The notes under the pieces: model-generated
Database searches by the model: none
Told to the model about the DNA's origin: nothing
The model's input: the letters and a program-made list of their open reading frames with translations, nothing else
Shown here: positions 35,940 to 49,400 of the stretch, piece after piece
Position numbering within the stretch: position 1 is the first letter of the stretch
How the letters are laid out: every line of letters starts with the position of its first letter
Assembly: GCA_013396755.1 (NCBI GenBank)
Contig: VWZF01002690.1
Coordinates: 248,001-312,000 of the forward strand
Direction of reading: 5' to 3'
Origin: Sclerurus mexicanus
Lineage: Eukaryota > Chordata > Aves > Passeriformes > Furnariidae
DNA: 64,000 bases
Made by a program: the position numbers and the translations under genes

Positions 35940-35989
35940 ATGTACACACACACACATGTGTATGTATACGTATAGGTATATACACACAC
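35940..35989. repeat. Alternating purine-pyrimidine tract, CA/TG and TA rich
   Basis: From 35940 to 35974 purines and pyrimidines alternate without a break (CA repeats, ACATGTGT, then TATGTATACGTATA). After one GG step the alternation resumes to 35989. Such sequence favours left-handed Z-DNA and is prone to slippage. It sits 8 bases from the palindrome. Confidence 0.9.
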
Positions 35990-38164
35990 CTCCTACAAAG
36001 GGTGTTGGGGTTTCCGTGTGAAGCACAGCAGCACGTGCTTACAGAAATGTGCTGCTGGGTGCTTAGAACACATTATTTAAGGAAATTAGCTATGATTTAT
36101 AGCAGCAAATAAATAAGACAAAGCTTGTTTAACATATCTCAGCATTAAGTATGTGCTGCATTAATTGTCTCCAAAGTTTGTTCCATTTGTTATCTAACAA
36201 GGTATGCTCCATTATTATTTTTATCCAGTTCATTGCTTGATTCTATCTGTACTTTCAAAATTAGCTTGTCTAATCAGAAACCACTTTGGCTGGTAGTTCA
36301 TTTCACATAAAAAGGAGGAATTCTTGTTTACTGTGAAAGTAATTGGATTATAATTTTGAAAAGAAAGAAATATGAATTGTAATAAATTATTTCTTAAAAA
36401 TACATGGAAGCATGTAAAGTAGCAAACCCAAGACAAATTAAAAACTCTAACGAATGAAAAGGTTACAAATAGAATATGAAACTGGAAAGAATAATTTATC
36501 ATTGTAACTTACCTACTCCTTGTTATTCTGTTGAAAAGAGCTGAATATCTAAGGAAAGAAGAAAAGATTTATGTATTTACCAAATGATGGTCAAGTAAAT
36601 ATTTATATTAGCTGTCACTTTTCTTCTAGCTATTCAGTCCTTATAAAGGTAAGTAAACATTTCTTACAGGAAAAAAAAAAAGGTGTAGCTTAACAACAGC
36701 TGTGAGACCACAATTTCACTTCAGTTATTGATTAAATTCTATAGATAAAGTTTGCATGATCTCATGCAGACTATACTAAAGTTGCATTTAAATGAAGGGG
36801 AGAGAAGGCAGACATATTCAAAACTGGGCAATATACTTTACTGCTTGTCAACATTTCAATTCACACCAAACCACAGGGCTTTTTTTCTTTTTTGTTTTAC
36901 CACTGAAAAATATTTCATTGGTAATCCTGTTTTTTTGGTGTTATATTTATTTTGTTTGTTTTGTTTTTAAAAATAATTTATTTTAGCTAAAACAAGTAAA
37001 ACAATGAGTATTAAACATGGAAGAAATAACTGAAATGAACTATCAAAATTGTCTAAAAGAAAAAAAAACACATAGAAAATAACATGCAAAATTATGGTAA
37101 ATAAGATTATAGAAGTCAGAAACAAGATCTGGTAACTAAATTACAATCTTATATTGTAAACATATTATTATATTACAGAGAGGAGTAAAAATAGAGTAAT
37201 TGTTATGAAACTCTGAAGTACTAGGGAAAACTTGACATTTACCTGTTCAAATGATTAACACCTTGAGCTTTTTCTATCTGTAGACCTAACAAAGAAAAAG
37301 ATAAAATTAAATTAAATGCACTAAGTTATGTGAGTGAAATTGTTGTACATGGATATACATTGATTTAGCCTGATCTCATTTATCTGAAAATCATTCAGGT
37401 TTTCCTTGTTGTTGAATTGCATTTATGATACCAGTTCAGGCTTTGATCTTAAATTACACATTTGGGGCCTGAAGTAAAAAACAATTTGGGATTAAAAGGA
37501 TCCAGTTCTTATCTACATACCAAACAGGTTGTTCGTAGTGCAATTTGTTCAGTGAGGATACTCAGATTTAGCACAGGGAGATTGATAAAGGTAAGCACTG
37601 AACACTGTATTGCCTTAGAATAAAGATGAAAGCAAAATGCACCTGACTCAGCAAAGATAGGAGTTAAATGCCAGATTATCCACATAAGTGTGTCAGAAAG
37701 AGGAATTTCATGCATGGCAGATGCTAGAATGGGCCTTAAAATGGTCAGGACAAAAATTATTAGGAGTTCACATTTCTAAAGCATATGTGGAGTATCATAT
37801 TAAATTCTCTCCCACTTAAAAAGCTCTATTTGCATGCTCAAAGTTGGGCTTATACCTGAGAAACATAAAAACATTAGGCAGCTTCTTAATGCTCACTGAA
37901 GGTGTCTGCTCTATGTTTAGAAAGCAAAAATTTATCACGCTACCAAGACCATGAAAGTCAAAGCTGTTATAAAATAACTGAGTTTTATCTCTTTTGGTCA
38001 CTGGTGTGTATGTAACTGTGGAGGACAATGGCTACAACCCAGGGACTAGGCAGGCCTGGCCCATCCAAGCTGCATGGAAAGCAGATTGTTGCTGTACTGA
38101 GAGGGAGGTATTTTACTATCCCTATGGTGACTGAGCTGGTTTTCGTTGCAGAAAATGGTATTAT
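35990..38164. other. Unique AT-rich non-coding DNA
   Basis: Very AT-rich, with A- and T-runs (for example near 36670 and 37060). No gene or repeat family recognised. Confidence 0.5.
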
Positions 38165-38320
38165 AGACTCATAGAGGCATAGATTTGTTTGGGTTGGAAG
38201 ACACCATTAAAGTTCATCTGGTCCAACTCCTCTGCAATGAGCGGGAACATCTTCAGCTAGATCAGGTTGCTCAGAGTCCCGTCCAACATGGCCTTGAATA
38301 TTTCCAAGGATGGGGCATTA
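38165..38320 (-). mobile_element. CR1 LINE, extreme 3' fragment (minus strand)
   Basis: Tail GACTCATAGAGGCATAGATT, then 'GTTTGGGTTGGAAGACACCA', 'AGTTCATCTGGTCCAACTCC', 'GCTAGATCAGGTTGCTCAGA', 'CATGGCCTTGAATATTTCCA' and 'AGGATGGGGCAT'. Truncated after about 155 bases. Class A. Confidence 0.93.
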
Positions 38321-40313
38321 TCCCACTTGAGAAATGAAGTTTTGATTAAACCTGAGCCAATGGCTACTTAGAAGGATCGTTCATGTAGGGAATGAATAGC
38401 AACACACAAAATCATTTTGTCCAGTCAAAAAAAAAAATATTTAAAGCAGAGTATTTCCTTTTGTTAAATACAAAGTGGTGTTACACGTGCTCTCCAGCTT
38501 CAGATCATATGAGAAAGAAGTTTGACAGTGTTGTAGAGTCTCTCAGGCTGCCACAGTCATAAGCTTTAGGTTTGTGATTCAGGACACTTGGGAAAGCATA
38601 ATTCTACTTGAATAAGCAGTCCATGAAAATCTTCAGCTAAACACGGGTAATAGGAAGTCCCAAAATGCAGCCAAAGTAAACTGTGAAAAGTGTCACAAAT
38701 GTTTGGAATTTTGCTGATCCAACCTGAACATGCTAAAAGCAAGGGTAGAACTACCAACAATTTTATTACTCAATAGGCAATATTAACCTCAAAATTATTG
38801 GCATATGCTTCTTAGACTGGTAGCTTTGTTTATTTTTGTGTCTGGGTATGCATTGTTGTGGCTTGAAGGACTCACAGAATAAAATCAAATATGTCCTTTC
38901 TAAAGCTATAATGCAGTATATCCTCTTTGATTTTATGTTTTTGATTATGACCTTGTAACAATTTCACTTTGTCAAGGGAACTCCCTACCAGTGTTTCATC
39001 TTCCATCCCTGCTGCTTAAGTTCCGTTCAGGTTTGGTACAGACACCACTTATGTACAATCACCTGCCCATCACAGGAGATGTTTAGGCAAAATATATGTT
39101 AGAAATGAAGGCAATTCCCACTCACCCCACATAAAGAACTCAGAAGTGAGATGGTAAGCTACTTCAGGTGTGGTGCCTATAAGTTTTTCCTCCTTTATTA
39201 ATTGAGCCATGAATCAAAAGTCCTTTTTCCTCCCACACTGGCTGTTCACTTCATGTGCATCCATTTTTGATCTTTCCCACTTGCCTCCTCTCTGTCTACT
39301 GTGCCCTCATGCAAGGTCCATCTCCTGCACTGCCTGCTCACATGGAACCAGGCTCTCAAATGGGCTCTTTAATATCAACATAATGAAGGTTAAACCAGGA
39401 TAAATAAACCACCCACAAAACAGCTGCATACTGATTCCTTTGGTGCAGTTCAAGGCTTTAACCAACTCACATCAGAAATCAGATGAGAGAATAATATACA
39501 TATTTAAAAAAATTAAGCCTGGATAATATGAGGCTCTGAGGATTCCTTGAACAACAACTCTGTTACAAATTGACCTGTCTATCTACTACATTCAAAAGAT
39601 TGATTTCCTTTTCCTGAATGGAGACTTTTCTTTGAAAGGAAGGAATTCAATTTGTGACACACACTGTGAGCATTCTGCATGTGATTCTGAGGTTTTAGAG
39701 TCTTCTAAATCAATAATAAAACCATTTTAATTTGGCTTAACTTTGTAGAGCATATGTACCTATAATTCTCAATGAATATGAGATAAGGAAGTGCTACAGG
39801 TCTAGGATTAAGACCTCTGAGTCATCTACCTTCTAGTTTGTCTGTTTGGGGCTTCCCAGTCTGCCTGACTGGAAAATTCCTGGGTTTGAATTAACCTGTG
39901 TAGTTCACACAGATAGAGTCAGACTTTTGCTCAGAACAGTCTGAGGCCACTAGTCTGTGAAGAAAAATCATCATGTTATTATAAAATAGATACAATCCAA
40001 TAACAAATCAGGAGATTCAAACCTATAAAGGTCAGGGCTATAACCTATGTCCCTACAGCCTCTACCTCACCAATGAGTTCTGTAAGATTCTCATTCCCAC
40101 ATCTTCTTCCTCAACGATTTATTCTTGCTCCAGGTAAGGTTTAAGAGATTCTTCAGCAGCACTTAAACGTACATGCAGTTCAGGGACATAACTGGTTAGC
40201 TAGTCTGGGCTACAGGTATTCCAATATAACCCTTTTGTGTTGGCACCTTATTCACTGGTGCCTGAAATCGCTTTCTTTTCAAATGAGAGTTCCTTCATGT
40301 GGGAAGCTGGCAG
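38321..40313. other. Unique non-coding DNA
   Basis: No gene recognised. A C/T-rich stretch lies at about 39180-39370. A weak resemblance to MIR near 39790-39830 is not strong enough to call. Confidence 0.5.
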
Positions 40314-41373
40314 CCCATGGCTTGGACAGGCACTCTGTTCACTGGGTTAAGAGCTGGCCCAGAGAGTGGTGGGGAATGGAATTAAATCTAGTTGGTGGTC
40401 AGTCATTAGTGTGGTTCCCCAGGGCTCAGGATGGGGCCCAGTCCCGTTTAACATCTTTATTGATGATCTGGACCTGGAGTCTGATGCACCCTCAGTAAGA
40501 TCACAGATGAGAGCTGGGCAAGAGTACTGATCTGCCGGAGGGCAGGAAGGCTCTGCAGAGGGATCTGGACAGGCTGGATTGATGGGCCAAGACCAATTGT
40601 ATGAAATTCAATGAGGCAAAGTGCTGGGTTCTGCACTTGGGTCACAACGACCCCAAGAAGCACTACAAGCTTGGGGGCAGAGTGGTTGGAAAGCAGCCTG
40701 ATGGAAAAGGAACAGGGGGTGCGGGGGACAGTTGCTGAACATGAGCCAGCAGTGTGCACAGGTGACCAAGAAGGTCAATGGCATTCTGGCTTGTATCAGC
40801 AATAGTGTGGCCAGCAGGACCAGGGAATTGATTGATCCCCTGTATTAGTCACTGGTGAGACTGCACCTCAAATCCTGTGTCCAGTTCTGGATCCCTCACC
40901 ACAAGGACACTGAAATGCTGGAGTGTGTCCATAGAAGAGCAATGGAACTGGGGAAGAGCCTGGAGCACAAGTCCTGTGAGGGGTGGCTGAGGGAGCTGGG
41001 GGTGTTTAGCCTTGGGAAAAGGAGGCTCAGGAAGGACCTTATTGCTCCCTACAACTCCCTGAAAAGAGATTGTAGCCACGTGGGGGTTGGTCTTTTCTCC
41101 CAGATAACCAGTGACAGGACAAGTGGACATAGCCTCAAGCTGCACCGGGGAGGCTCAGCTTAGACATCAGAAAGAATTTCTTCACTAAAAGGGTTGTGAG
41201 GGATTGGAATGGACTGCTCAGGAAAGTGGTGGAATCACCACCCCTGTAAGTGTTCAAGAAATGACTGAACATGGCACTTAGTGCTATGGTTTAGTAATGT
41301 GGTTGTATTTGGTTGAAGGGTGGACTTGATGATCTTGAAGGTCTTTTCCAACCTTAATGAATCTGTGTTTTTA
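40314..41373 (+). mobile_element. CR1 LINE, ORF2 C-terminal half and complete 3' end (plus strand)
   Basis: It starts within the RT domain (CCATGGCTTGGACAGGCACT; GTTCCCCAGGGCTCAGGATG encodes the VPQGS-type loop) and runs to the 3' terminus TTAATGAATCTGTG. The in-frame C-terminal block 40855-41163 reads LKSCVQFWIPHHKDTEMLE and then WLRELGVFSLGKRRLRKDL, clear CR1 ORF2 signatures. A TAG stop at about 40846 precedes it. The RT active-site box is destroyed: where AGTTTGCAGATGAC would be expected, AGATCACAGATGAG appears with a few bases lost (40498-40512), shifting the frame. Non-functional 5'-truncated copy. Same 3' subfamily as 10069-10317 (class B). Confidence 0.96.
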
Positions 41374-41492
41374 AGGTGCTTTGTAACATCAGCAAAGTGA
41401 TGATTACTCCAGCTGAGATATTCTGTTTACTTTTGGCTCTCAGAGTTGACTGTTTGCAAATCCTTGTTCCAATTTAGTCACTAAATTACATA
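41374..41492. other. Short unique spacer between tail-to-tail CR1 copies
   Basis: About 120 bases with no recognised element. Confidence 0.5.
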
Positions 41493-41555
41493 ATTCATAG
41501 AATTGCAGAGAAAGAGTTGGGGTGGAAGTGTCCTCTGGAAATTGTCTAGTCTGGT
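41493..41555 (-). mobile_element. Short CR1 3' fragment (minus strand)
   Basis: TTCATAGAATTGCAGAGAAA, then GAGTTGGGGTGGAAGTGTCC, TCTGGAAATTGTCTAGTCTG is a class C CR1 tail. Similarity stops after about 60 bases. It faces the 3' end of the preceding plus-strand CR1. Confidence 0.8.
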
Positions 41556-44500
41556 GCTCACATGTTGCTCACTGTAAATGAATGTTCTTTGATAAACTTG
41601 TACTGAATTTTGCCCTGAAGTGCATTTGTCACCTCTTTGTAAATGCAAATTAAAGAGTGTTGAAGTATCCCGACGGTGAGTTAAGACTATTTGCCTTGCT
41701 TTACAAGACTGGAGCATGCAGAAGGTCACATAACATGTGTCAGGTGGCAAGGACAGTGTCAGCTGTGTGCAGTTGCTGAGGCACAGGCAGTCATGGCAGC
41801 ATGTCCACAGCCAGCACCCAGGGAGTTTGAGGATGAGTTCTCAGGCTACACGCAAGCAATTTCACAGTTCTAATAATTTCTGGCTGTTAAAGGTTAAATG
41901 TGAAAATTGTCATGATACAGTCCTTTATACTTTATTTAACTAATTGAATTTGGTTAATTAACAATTTAAACACCTGGAGAGATCTGTTGTGCTGTTTGGC
42001 ATTGTGCTTAAACTGGGAATGGCCTATACATCCTCTAGTGTATATTAAATGGGATTTTTTTTGGACACAATTGCTGTTAATGGTTATAAAGGGATTTTTT
42101 TTTTTTTTGAGAACTACATTTTCTAGACTGACCTTTCCATAAATTTTTTATCCTTACACACAACTGAAAATAAATGAAATCCAGGAAAGTAAGATTAAAG
42201 TATTTTCATTATTGATTTAAAATTGTGCCTCTCTGCGCATAAAGCAAATTGTCACCCAGATGCAAAAGTGAGAGACAGAAACGTGCAAGCCTATTTCACA
42301 TTCGAAGCATACACACCACAGTCACAAAACCAGATTGTTTTGCCCATAACTGGAAGGCTGAAGAGCAAAATCTCATTAAGACTGGTATATGGAAGGAGGT
42401 TTACAAGCCATGCATATCCATGAACAGGTTAGTTTAAATGCCTGGGAAATAGATGGTTTTTCAAATACGTGGCTGACAGTCATGGCTTCAGAAATACAAA
42501 CTAAGATGAACTCAAAACTTGATACTCAGAAATAGATCTGTCTGGAAAATGGTGTTATAAAGAAATGAGTCTACATCCTAGGGAGGCTGCTTCTTAAAAA
42601 CAGTCCTGATCTTCCCATGATTTGGCAACATGCGTTTATCCCTGGCATTCTGGTGGATTTGGGTCTAATGCATGTGTTCTCACACGGCACCTCTAAAAAT
42701 CTGATTTGCATGAAGTAATGCTTGCCTAAGGTATTTAAAAGATTTGTCATCAGGAGGAATATTGCTGCTGAAGGAATATTCAAAAGGCTTAGGCTTTCAT
42801 GCAGTGTATCCCGTAAAATCAGACTTACATGCTCATAAAAGTAAAGCACATCTTTCCAGTGGTTATTTGCAATAGCAACTAGTTGGTATCACTTTTTAAT
42901 TTTGTTTGGTTATAATGGTCTGCTATATATATTTTTTTTGCCCCTCTTGCTTTCTAAACCTTCTCAATGCCATGTAACTCTGCACATGCAGGGGAGGGGA
43001 GGGAAATAAAAATTACCCTTGATGTTTGCTGCCAGCTATTAGTTTCCTCCTTAAACCCAGGAGCAAAAACCCCCAAGACTAGTGTCCAATGGCTTTGATT
43101 TTATATTTTAGACTGGTATCTCATGGGTGGTTATTGGATAGCTCATCTGAAATATGAAGAATTCCTTCCTTGAATGAATCTCTAAGCAGTTAATTGTTGG
43201 CCTGTATCATATGGTAAGACCATATTGGCCTTGACTGGATACTGAAAACAGCATAAATGTATGACAATTTATATATTTATTAATTCAAGATTAGAGTATT
43301 AATAGAAAAGTCAACACAAGATATTGCTATGAAGATATTGAGCAATCAAAATATTCTGGTTTTGTACTTAATCAGTTGCTAATGCACAGCACACAGGTGA
43401 AATACAGAAGAACAAAAGAGGCAAAATCATTGCAAATTAAGCCTATTTTTCATTAACTTTGTCACATACGCACTCATGTAGGTCTGAACCTTGCAGTCAT
43501 TGTAGTGCATTCAAACAAAAATAATGCAAAAATTTCCATGACTTCAATAGAGTCCCTGTTGTATTAGTAAGTGAACTCTCCAGTGGCCAAAATAATATCT
43601 GTAAATGCCCATGAATTTTAACCCCAAAATGTGTCAGCCTGGCATGATTAAAAGCTTTAGATTCTCAAAGAGCAACATGATTAAAGGAGGACTGTAGTCT
43701 TGAGTGGCACCTCACGGGTTTCATTTGCCAGTATTGTTATTTTCCAAGGTAATATTTGATTTACAAGAGAAATGCTTTTTTAAGTCCCACAGTAAGTCCT
43801 ACAATGTATCCACAAGTATAAAATCATCAAATTGCCTTCATTTATCAAATGCTAAAGCCTTACCTGAGACTATTCAGTGGCAAAGTAGGAATCTAATGAT
43901 GTCAGTAGGAAGGAGGGAGGTTAGATTTATAGAGGTTTTAGAACCTGTGCCTTTGGTCTCTCCTCCCCTGTCCCTCTCCTGACTCCCTTTAATTCAGCAC
44001 TTTGGCCACAATAATGCAGTTAAGCTTCAGTTTATGGCACAGATGTCTCATAAGTCCAGTCACTGTGATTTTATTGAAAGCTCTCTCACGTTAGTAATTT
44101 GAATTGATTTTAAATTCTAAATTATCAGTGAAGGCTATGAAATACTGAGCTTTGATGTTCACCCAGCTTTCCCCTTATGCTACACTTTCCCTCCCAAACT
44201 CTCATGGTTTTTCCCTTGCTTACACTATAGTGCCTCCATTTAGTTGTGGTTTGTTTTTTTTTGTATATACCTAAGGTTCAAACAGAGAAAATGACGGTAT
44301 TTTTGGACAGATATAATAATGAATACAATCTAGATTAGAAATAAATTAGAAGTGAATGTGAACAGTATTATGAGTAGGTGACCACCAAAAATTTTTACTT
44401 ACGTAATATGAATTCAAATTATCAAACATTACCAGTAAGAAAATCATACACAGACAGGGACCATGGAAGTATCCTAGTGCCTGTTAGACTGCCATTTAAG

Positions 44501-46369
44501 TCAGCGTGGTCCAACAGCTATGGAGTTCCAGGTGCAAAGCTGTGATTTTCCCAGGTAAGCCAAGTATTGTTCTTAACACTTCATTTTGTAAAATCTAGCT
44601 CAAGTACAAAGAAGGATTTGTCTACCATTTGTTTCAAGAACCTGGATCAGATCCTTAAATCAAAGCCAAATGTGAATAAAAGCAGTAAATTCTTTGGCAA
44701 TAAATCCTCAGTAATCTGCATTACTCAAAGACGGGACCTGCTGGAACATCTTCATAACATTCTTTTTCCTTCCTTCTCCTCATGTGCAACATATTGCAGT
44801 AATCAATTAACATGATGGAATATTCCTGTGCTGAGACCTTCTTGTAACTCCCATATGGTCAGAATTTAATCTTAATAGCTCCAATTTTTATTTTTTTTTT
44901 TGATGTTGAACCCCTCCTGTGCATCAGTGATCATGGAAAAAAACAAGTTTTCAGAGTGGTTTAGTGGTTTTCAACCTGTTGGTATTGAGTTTGAATATTT
45001 TGGAGAAGGCTGGTACTCACAGAGGACTGAACATTATTTCCCTGCACATAAAACACCAAACTGGGCAAGCAGAAATGGAGGCACCCAGTTCCATCACTTC
45101 TATTTGAAAACATGGGCCTTATTGTACCTGTTTAGTGCAAACATATAAACAAAGTTGTTGATTCCTTGATACTGTTTAAATAATTTCTCCCTGCCCATCT
45201 CATCACACCCTTAATTTGCCTTTGTAACCCAAAAGACTGATTCCACTGTAACAAAGTAGGAAATTCAGTCTTATAACCTCAGCAGTACCAAATAGACCTT
45301 AGTTCATACAAAGAAAGGCCAGTAGCCAATCTTGCATCTCTTTATGATTTTAGGGGTTCTCTAGAGGTGTTTAGAAGTGTTTAAGAAAAATCATAACTGG
45401 AAGCTTTTTTAAGTCTATTCATAATGGTCATAAAGCTGAAGCAACCAAAAAATTCCCAGAGGTCCAGAACTCTGCGAGCAGTAACACCAGAGCTGCCCGG
45501 CCAAACGCCAAGTTCTCCATTGCCATTACTTTCTCTGGAAGAGCTGTAGGAACTGAAATTTATGTACTTAGTATACCATAGTGTTGTAATAAAGTTTATT
45601 ACAAAGAGATTCAAAACATTCTTATTTTTTTTTCCTTTTTTGAAGCATAATGTCAAATTGGCCTTCCCCATCCTTCATTTTTTTTTCCTAAAAAAATTAA
45701 TATAATCCATACTATTCTTTCTGAATAGACCTGGGGAGGTGGAGAAATTGCTTGGTCCATGTATATTCCAGCAGAGGGTGGCAGTACAGTACCACACTCC
45801 CACAGTAAATGAAAGGTTGTTCAGTAATATTTATGCCTTCTGTCTTCAAGGGAAGAATACGTCCTGCAGATGAATGTGTTTTGGTGTTGAGATGGGAATT
45901 GGACTGGGAAAATAATCCCCAGATCACTTCAGTGACCTTGCTCAATCCACTCAATCTCCATCTCTCTTTCATCTGAAATATTTTTCTTGCGTAATTACCA
46001 TCAGCTGATGACTACAAACCATGATAATACTCCTGAGGATAATTGTCTATGAGAATGAGTAAAGGGATATCTGAAAATGGGAATCTCTCCTGATTAACTA
46101 ATAACACCAGAACCATTAACTTCATCACTAACAGCAGAATAGTCACCAACAGTGTGAGGCAGGATAAACTCTCAAAGATGAAAAGAGACGCGTTGTGGTC
46201 GGATATTTTTCCATGGCACTATGAGCATGCTAAATGTCTCTTTCCTCAGTCCAGTTTTGCTACTTTAGTGGCAGAATATTCTTCAAAATTTGAAATACCC
46301 TTTTGTCTTTTCAGTAGAATGTGGATTTCTCTGATACTTTCTTCCTTAAACTTCCCTTATTTTTAGTCT
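41556..46369. other. Unique AT-rich non-coding DNA
   Basis: No repeat family or gene recognised over about 4.8 kb. Notable only for T-runs (42049-42062, 42093-42108, 44888-44901, 45625-45642, 45678-45690). Confidence 0.5.
42048..42109. repeat. Two GGGATTTTTTTT runs about 45 bases apart
   Basis: GGGATTTTTTTT appears near 42051 and again near 42091, where the T-run is extended. It may be a small duplication or convergent poly(T) growth. Confidence 0.6.
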
Positions 46370-46425
46370 CTTGTTTTTGGTTTTTATTTTCTTCCTTCCA
46401 TTCTTTTTTTTTTTTTTTAAAGTTG
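46370..46425. repeat. T-rich low-complexity tract
   Basis: T-dominated, with G and C interruptions, ending in a run of more than 15 T and then AAAG. No adjoining element is recognised. Confidence 0.8.
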
Positions 46426-49400
46426 AAAACAGTTGGGAAATTGTATGAGTCAGGGTGCATTTTTTCCCTTTGGAAATCTTTTATAATCTTCTGGTTGACA
46501 GAAGAAGTAGCAATTGGTATAGCCTGCTTTAAATTACTGCAGTAAAAATACTTTAACACATTGTCAAACTTCAGACCTTTGTGATTCAAGGCTATATATG
46601 TTTTTTTTGGATGTGAAGAAATATTTCAGTGTAAGAGGAAAGCAATGCATAATAGGAAGGAGTACTCCTTTATGCAAATAATGAACAATTATTTGTATAC
46701 TGAGCATGATTCCTTTAATGCGCTTTTATTTCCCCTCAAGAATTCAAACCACAGGATTATGCAGGTCAAGAAGAACTTGAAGAACAAAAGCCATTCATGA
46801 TCAAGCTCTCAATGGAGACTTACATTAGTAAAAACATTTGAATAACATTTTTATAATAGTAATCTAAGTAGCTTATGTTAACTTCTCTAGTAACCAAAGC
46901 CAAGTATAATTTTCATGCATTCTTTCAGAAGACGTTCATTATTTAAATATGTAAAGTATGGAAGCAGTGTTCTGGAACTTCTTTCTATTAAGAAGAAAGA
47001 AGCTGGAAACGATGCAAGGAAATTTAGGTGAGGAATGACATGCTCCTTCTCAAAAACAAAGAGAGTTTTTTCAAAGAATTAAGGGAATGAAATAGTTTCA
47101 GTCAAAACTGTTGTCAATAATAATTCCTGACCTTAATCTACCTTAGTAGATTTCAAGGTGTTTGAGACACTTAGCAGTAACCTTCTCCCTGTAAGTAGCT
47201 TCCTCCATAACTTCTTGTAACATCCCCAGTTATTCCTACAGGATGTAACATGCTTTTGAGTAGGGTTTTTAACTAGTAATTAACCTGCATAAAGCGATGA
47301 AGTATGGAAAAAATTATTCAGGGTGATCACAAGCTCCAAGCATTACCTGGTTACCATTTAGATTATTTTATGTATCAGCTTAGAGGGAACACATTTCCCA
47401 CAGCTAGGAAAACAGCTGTCCCTAGACGTCCCTCCAAATTTTTGGCTATTTTTGTAGGGGCTGTGGGATAAAATATCATCTGTCACTGATCTTGTTGCTA
47501 GCAAAGAGAGCTGATTTCCCCCATGGGAAGGGAAAGGTGCCATAGGGAGAAGAGTCTTGCTCTGGTCTCCATCTCTCAGCTGTGTACACGAGGCTACAGA
47601 AAGCCCCAGTAGGTGAGCAACATTCATAGAGTTCACCAGGAGAAATATCTTCTGGCTCTTCACATCCTTCAAGCATCTAACAGAGCAAAGGCCAAACCTC
47701 AAAAGATGTTTGGCAAGCCTATCAGTCAAGGTAGAAAAATATTTGCTCTCCATAGTAATTTCACCCCACAGCACTGATAGCTTTTGTCAGACCAATGCAC
47801 CTTTCATAATAAATCATAGGATGAATGTCATGGAGGATGATCTGCAGATGGTCTGACTGCTTCCCACCAGGAGGTGTCTCCTGGGAAGACAAATGGCACA
47901 GGCTGCCTCTACAGGTGTAGTCCATATCCACTGACAGATGAGCACATCCTGGACACTTTCCTGGATCGCTGTTTTGGGAGAGAGGAGCTGAAGGTGGCAT
48001 CTGTGTGAGAGGTTTTGCAGGACACAAGTGGAACAGAGGGGATAATATTTGCAAGATGAAGTCAGTAGTATTGGGATGACATTTTTATATCTGTAGGTGA
48101 TGTTAGAAAGTTATGGGGGTCTTTGAGGGAGCACAGAACAGAGCGTGCAATGTTGGTGTCCTGGATGGCCAACCTACACTATTGAATCCTTCCTGGTTAA
48201 TAGAAAACCTTGTAGCAAAATTTTAATAAAAATTAAACTAGACTATAAGAGGAAGAGGCATTGTTTAGAAGATTAATTTTAAAGAAATAAAAATAACTGG
48301 GAAAGACTGAGAGTTTCTTGAGAACCAGCTTCTCTCAGAGCAGAATAGATTTAAAATGTTTCACTGATATAACTCTGAAAATCCATGATTGAAAACTCTA
48401 ACCTTGAGAAGTTACAATACATCTCAAGAAAAAGGTGAGTCAACACGTAATGTTTCAATTATAGGGTTCTCAAGAGTACACAGGTGATGTAATAAGTAAG
48501 GTCACGGTCTTTCCATCTGCAGCATCTCTGCTACTTCTGCAGTTATTATGAATGGGAAACAATAGTATTTTTGATTGTTAAAAGACCAAAATTCGGAGCA
48601 AATTGATCTAATGTTCTGAAGGGTAAATAGGTAAAGATTTGTTGTGTAATGAGTACCTATGGTATTTATACTGGCTGGTCTATCTTGGTGAGATGGTTTT
48701 CCAGACCATGGCCACGATCAATATATGCAACAGTGGGTAGCAAGGACCTTTAAAATATCCTCCCCCACATCCAATGACATTATTACTTCAAAGAAGTGAT
48801 TTTAAGCCCAGATTTTTTGTTTGGGTTTTTATTTTTTTTTCATTCTTGACTGGCTTGTGAAAGATCAGCAAGTTGAATAGGTTCCCAGTATGGCCACCCA
48901 CCAAATATGCTAGATTATGCCCTGAACTGGGAGTTTGTGGAGCTGATTTTACTCCCAGCTTGGTCATCATCTTTGATTGTTAGGCTATTCCCCTCATCTT
49001 TTCACATCTGTATTCCATTTCCCCAGCTTTTTTTCCCCCACTTTGCTTTGTCTGTTTAGACTAAGCTCCTTCAGGTTTGCACTAGCTCTTGTCTTTTGCT
49101 GCTGTTGTGGCTTTGGCCTGAGACAAAACTAATGTTCAGAGCCTTGACAGGAAGAAAAAATTATTGTAATTTCAGGTGCTTCCTTGATTTCTCCAGCTCA
49201 TATGCATCATTACTAATGACATGCTGACCTACACAACATAGTAACCAATGTGATATGTATTAGTGATGGGATAGAGTTTTTTCTGGCACAAAATATATTC
49301 AAGACTGGACTGTGCTCCAATAGAAGAGGAATGTGACTTTTAAGGACCCTAAAATAAAAGAATCACCTAGAGAAAACATCTGCTTGACTCTAGAAAGGTA

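Noticed and set aside
39785..39835. Possible MIR 5' fragment
   Set aside because: Only a few short words match, in uncertain order; below what I can support by eye.
45420..45560. Less AT-rich patch with CpGs considered as a promoter or exon
   Set aside because: Too short, with no start-site, ORF or splice evidence.
47358..48054. Two adjacent minus-strand ORFs (138 and 97 codons) considered as exons of one gene
   Set aside because: Products match no family I recognise and a second frame is open over the same bases; no convincing splice sites.
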